From assembly GCA_942492835.1 (NCBI GenBank), contig OW818645.1, forward strand, positions 4,127,221 to 4,191,220: a stretch of DNA of 64,000 nucleotides, in the 5' to 3' direction. Positions 55,701-61,700 of the stretch are shown here, piece by piece. The translations under genes were made by a program, and so were the position numbers. Numbering within the stretch: position 1 is the first letter of the stretch; the number at the start of each line of letters is the position of its first letter. The stretch comes from GWB2-37-7 sp942492835. GTDB lineage: Bacteria; Bacillota; Clostridia; Lutisporales; Lutisporaceae. The notes beneath the pieces are model-generated. The model did not search any database, was not told where the DNA came from, and saw only the letters and a program-made list of their open reading frames with translations.

Positions 55701-58700
55701 AGCAAAGGAAAATGAAGTAGAGGACATTTTGCAAAGCTGGGTAATGCCATTTGACTTAGGCAAGGCACCTCTTTTACGAGTTGGTTTAATAAAGATAGAA
55801 GAAGATAAATATATACTTTTCCGTGATATGCACCATGTTATTTCCGATGGTGTATCCACAGATGTTTTGACAAAAGAATTTTTCGATATATACAACGGCA
55901 AAGAGTTGCCGACTTTAAAAATACAGTACAAGGACTATGCAGTATGGCAAAACAACCTTTTAAATTCAGAAAATATGAAAAAGCAAGAAGCATACTGGTT
56001 GAGCAAATTTGCGAATTCTGAAATACCTGTGCTAAGTATGCCTACAGACTATCCAAGACAATATATTCAGAGCTTTGAAGGAGAGGTTTTAAGCTATAAA
56101 CTAAATGAAGAACTGACTTCAAAACTTAGAGAAATGGCTAAAAAAACAGGAGCAACCCTTTATATGCTACTCTTATCAGTATATAACGTGCTGCTATCAA
56201 AATACTCTGGACAGGAAGATATAATAATTGGAAGCCCTATATCAGGGAGACCTCATGCAGACTTAGAAAATATTATTGGAATGTTTGTCAACACATTGGC
56301 TATAAGAAATTACCCCGAATTCTACAAGTCCTTTAGTGAGTTCTTGGAGGAGGTTAAGGACAATTGTTTGGAAGCTTACGAAAATCAAGACTATCAATTT
56401 GAAGAATTGGTGAATAAGCTAAATAGCAGTTCAAATGGAAGTCTAAGAAGGGATTTAAGCCGAAGTCCCATTTTTGATGTAATGTTTAATATGCAAAATA
56501 CAACATCAATACAAAATGGTAATAATATGCAAGATGCCAATAACAATCTTAAGCTGAGTGTTTACCCCCTTATTTACAAGATTTCCAAATTTGATATGAC
56601 TTTAGAAGCGGTAGAGACTGACAATAACATAATACTCAATCTCGAATATTGCAGCAAGCTGTTTACGAGAGAAACCATGGAAAGATTTATAAGTCATTAC
56701 GAGATGGTGGCAACAGCAATAATAGAAAATCCTGATGTTTCTCTGTTGGAAATAGATATATTGAGTGAGGAAGAAAAGCATCAAGTGCTTGTAGAGTTTA
56801 ACAACACGAAAGCTGAATATCCAAAGGACAAAACACTATATCAGCTATTTGAAGAGCAAGCATTAAAAACTCCTGACAATATAGCTGCAATGTATGAAGA
56901 AGAATATATAACCTATAAGGAATTGGATGCGAAATCAAACCAATTAGCAAGGGTACTAAGAGAAAAGGGTGTAAAGGCAGACAGCATAGTAGCTATGTCT
57001 CTATATCGTTCTCTAGAAATGACAATAGGCATAATGGCAATACAAAAAGCAGGAGGAGCATACCTGCCAATAAGTCCAGAATATCCAGAGGATAGGATAA
57101 AGTACATGCTAGAGGACAGTAATGCCAGTGTGCTATTAACTCAAACCAATTTACAGGACAATTACAAATTTGAGAATACAACTGTATTAGCAATAGATGA
57201 TAAAGAGCTATACAAGGGAGATAACAGCAGCCTACAGCCAATAAGCGGACCAAGCAACCTAGCATATGTAATATATACATCAGGAAGCACAGGAAAGCCA
57301 AAAGGCGCAATGATAGAGCATCACTCAGCAATAAACAGAATAAAGTGGATGCAAAAAAGATACCCAATAGGACAAAATGATGTAATACTGCAAAAAACAC
57401 CATATACCTTTGATGTATCAGTATGGGAGCTATTCTGGTGGTCAATAGAAGGAGCAAAGGTATGCTTCTTAACACCAGGAGGAGAAAAAGATCCAGAAGA
57501 AATAGTAAAAGCAATTGAGACGAACAAAATAACAACAATGCACTTTGTACCATCAATGCTGAACATATTCCTAGAATACATAGAAGGCAGAAATGATATA
57601 GAGAAATTATCCAGCTTGAAGCAAGTATTTTCAAGCGGAGAAGCATTGACAGCACCACAGGTTGAGAGATTTAACAGAATATTATACAGCAAGCTAGGAA
57701 CAAAGCTGATAAACCTATATGGACCAACAGAAGCAACAGTAGACGTATCCTACTTTGACTGCTCCACAGGAGAGAAGCTTGATGTAATACCAATAGGAAA
57801 GCCAATAGACAACATAAGCTTATTGATATTAGACAAGCACAACAACCTACTGCCTGTAGGAATACCAGGAGAACTATGCATATCAGGTGTAGGAGTAGGA
57901 AGAGGATACCTAAACAGACCAGACCTGACAGAAGAAAAGTTCATACAAAATACTCACATCTTGGGAGAGCGGATGTATAAGACAGGAGACCTTGCAAGAT
58001 GGTTACAAGATGGGAACATAGAGTACCTAGGAAGAATAGATAATCAAGTAAAGATAAGGGGCTTTAGAATAGAGCTTGGCGAAATCGAGACTAGAATTCT
58101 AAGCTATGAAGGAATAGAAGAGGCAACGGTAATAGCAAGAGAAGCAGGCGAAAATAAATATATATGTGCATATATAACAGGAGACAGGGAATTTACAGTA
58201 AGTGAACTAAGAGAATATCTATTAAAAGAACTACCAGAATATATGGTACCATCATACTTCATACAGTTAGAAAAGCTGCCATTAACAGCAAATGGAAAGA
58301 TAGACAGAAAAGCATTACCAGAGCCTGATGGAAGCATAACCACAGGAGCAGAATATGTTGCACCAGAAAGCGAAATAGAAGATAAGCTTGCAAAAATATG
58401 GAAAGAAGTATTAGAAATAGAAAAAGTAGGGATAAATGATAACTTCTTTGAATTGGGTGGACACTCTCTAAAGGCAATAAATATAGTAGCAAAAATCCAT
58501 AAGGCATTAAATGTATCAGTACCTTTAAGAGAGATGTTTAAAACACCTACAATAAAGGGATTAGCTAAATATGTAGAAGGCACAAGTAAAAGCGTATATA
58601 GCAGAATTGAGCCAGTAGAGAAGAGTGAGTATTATCCATTATCCTCAGCTCAAAAGAGAATATATGCACTACAACAGTTTGAAGAGAACAGTATAAGCTA

Positions 58701-61700
58701 TAATATGCCAATGGTGATGACACTAGAAGGAGATCTTGACAAGAGTAAGCTTGAAGAAACCTTTAATAGACTAATACAAAGACATGAAGCGCTAAGAACT
58801 TCCTTTGAGATAATAGACGGAGAACCTGTACAGGTAGTTCATAAGGAAGTGAGATTTGAAATAGAGTACATAGAAGCAGACAAAGAAAAGGCGAGTGAAA
58901 TAGCAATAGAATTTGTAAAAGCCTTTAAATTAAGCAAAGCACCACTAATCAGAGTGGCACTAACTAAAATCAATGACAAAGAACATATACTTATGATAGA
59001 TATGAATCATATAATCTCTGATGGTGTATCTATGGGAATATTAACTAAGGAATTTATAGAGCTATATGATGGTAAAGAGCTACCCAAATTAAGAATACAA
59101 TACAAAGACTTTGCAGCATGGCAAAATGAAATGTTTAAGTCTGGAGAAATCAAAAAACAAGAAGAATATTGGTTAAAGACATTCGAGGGCGAAGTGCCTG
59201 TGCTTAACATTCCAACAGACTACCAAAGACCAAGCATACAAAGCTTTGAAGGGGATAACATCAACTTTGAACTAAATGAAGAGGTAACAAGTAAGCTAAA
59301 GCAAATAGCAAAGGAAACAGGAAGTACTATGTACATGGTGCTGTTATCAGCTTGCAATGTGCTACTATCAAAATACAGCGGACAAGAAGATATAGTGGTG
59401 GGGAGTCCAATATCAGGCAGACCGCATGCTGATTTAGAGAACATAATGGGTATGTTCGTAAACACCCTAGCTATGAGAAATTATCCAGAGAGCAGCAAGA
59501 CCTTCAAGGAATTTTTGGCAGAAGTAAAAACAAATGCACTGCAAGCTTTTGAAAATCAGGATTATCAATTTGAAGAGTTAATAGACAAGCTAAACATAAC
59601 AAGAGACCTAAGCAGAAACCCACTATTTGACGTAATGTTCACTATGCAGAACATGGATGCAGGAGAGTTGCAAATAGAAGGGCTTAGATTCAAACCCTAT
59701 GAAATTGACAATAACATAGCAAAGTTTGATATGACTATTACGGCTATAGAACTAAATAAAACAATAGGAATAAGCCTAAACTACTGCACTAAGCTGTTTA
59801 GCAAACAAACAATAGAAAAAATGAGTAAGCACTTAACAAATATACTAAACAGCATAGCAAATGATACAAACCTAATGTTATCAAAGGTTGAAATGCTGTC
59901 AGAACAAGAAAAACATCAAGTGCTTATAGAGTTTAACAACACTAAAGCAGAATATCCAAAGGACAAAACACTATATCAGCTATTTGAAGAGCAAGCAGCA
60001 AAAACCCCTGACAATATAGCTGCAATATATGAAGAAGAATCCATAACCTACAGGGAATTGGATGCGAAATCAAACCAATTAGCAAGAGTACTAATAGAAA
60101 AGGGTGTAAAGGCAGACAGCATAGTAGCTATGTCTCTATATCGTTCTCTGGAAATGACAATAGGCATAATGGCAATACAAAAAGCAGGAGGAGCATACCT
60201 GCCAATAAGTCCAGAATATCCAGAGGATAGGATAAAGTACATGCTAGAGGACAGCAATGCCAGTGTACTATTAACCCAAACTAATTTACAGGACAATTAC
60301 AGATTTGAGAATACAACTGTATTAGCAATAGATGATAAAGAGCTGTACAAGGGAGATAGCAGTAGATTACAGCCAATAAGTGGACCAAACAACCTAGCAT
60401 ATGTAATATATACATCAGGAAGCACAGGAAAGCCAAAAGGCGCAATGATAGAGCATCACTCAGCAATAAACAGAATAAAGTGGATGCAAAAAAGATACCC
60501 AATAGGACAAAATGATGTAATACTGCAAAAAACACCATATACCTTTGACGTATCAGTATGGGAGCTATTCTGGTGGTCAATAGAAGGATCAAAGGTATGC
60601 TTCTTAACACCAGGAGGAGAAAAAGATCCAGAAGAAATAATGAAAGCAATTGAGATGAAAAAAATAACAACAATGCACTTTGTGCCATCAATGCTGAACA
60701 TATTCCTAGAATACATAGAAGGCAGAGATGATATAGAGAAATTATCCAGTTTGAAGCAAGTATTTTCAAGTGGAGAAGCATTGACAGCACCACAGGTTGA
60801 GAGATTTAACAGAATATTATACAGCAAGCTAGGAACAAAGCTGATAAACCTATATGGACCAACAGAAGCAACAGTAGACGTATCCTACTTTGACTGCTCC
60901 ACAGGAGAGAAGCTTGATGTAATACCAATAGGAAAGCCAATAGACAATATAAGCTTATTGATATTAGACAAGCATAACAACTTACTGCCCGTAGGAATAC
61001 CAGGAGAACTATGCATATCAGGAGTAGGAGTAGGAAGAGGCTATCTAAACAGACCAGATCTGACAGAAGAAAAGTTCATACAAAATCCTCACATCTTGGG
61101 AGAGCGGATGTATAAGACAGGAGACCTTGCAAGATGGTTGCCAGATGGGAACATAGAGTACCTAGGAAGAATAGATAATCAAGTAAAGATAAGGGGCTTT
61201 AGAATAGAGCTTGGTGAAATAGAGGCTAGAATTCTAAGCTATGAAGGAATAGAAGAGGCAACGGTAATAGCAAGAGAAGCAGATGAAAATAAATATATAT
61301 GTGCATATATAACAGGAGATAGGGAATTTACAGTAAGTGAATTAAGAGAATATCTATTAAAAGAACTACCAGAATATATGGTACCATCATACTTCATACA
61401 ATTAGAAAAGCTGCTATTAACAGCAAATGGAAAGATAGACAGAAAAGCATTACCAGAGCCTGATGGAAGCATAACCACAGGAGCAGAATATGTTGCACCA
61501 GAAAGCGAAATAGAAGATAAGCTTGCAAAAATATGGCAAGAAGTATTAGAAATAGAAAAAGTAGGGATAAATGATAACTTCTTTGAATTGGGTGGACACT
61601 CTCTAAAGGCAATAAATATAGTAGCAAAAATCCATAAGGCATTAAATGTATCAGTACCTTTAAGAGAGATGTTTAAAACACCTACAATAAAGGGATTAGC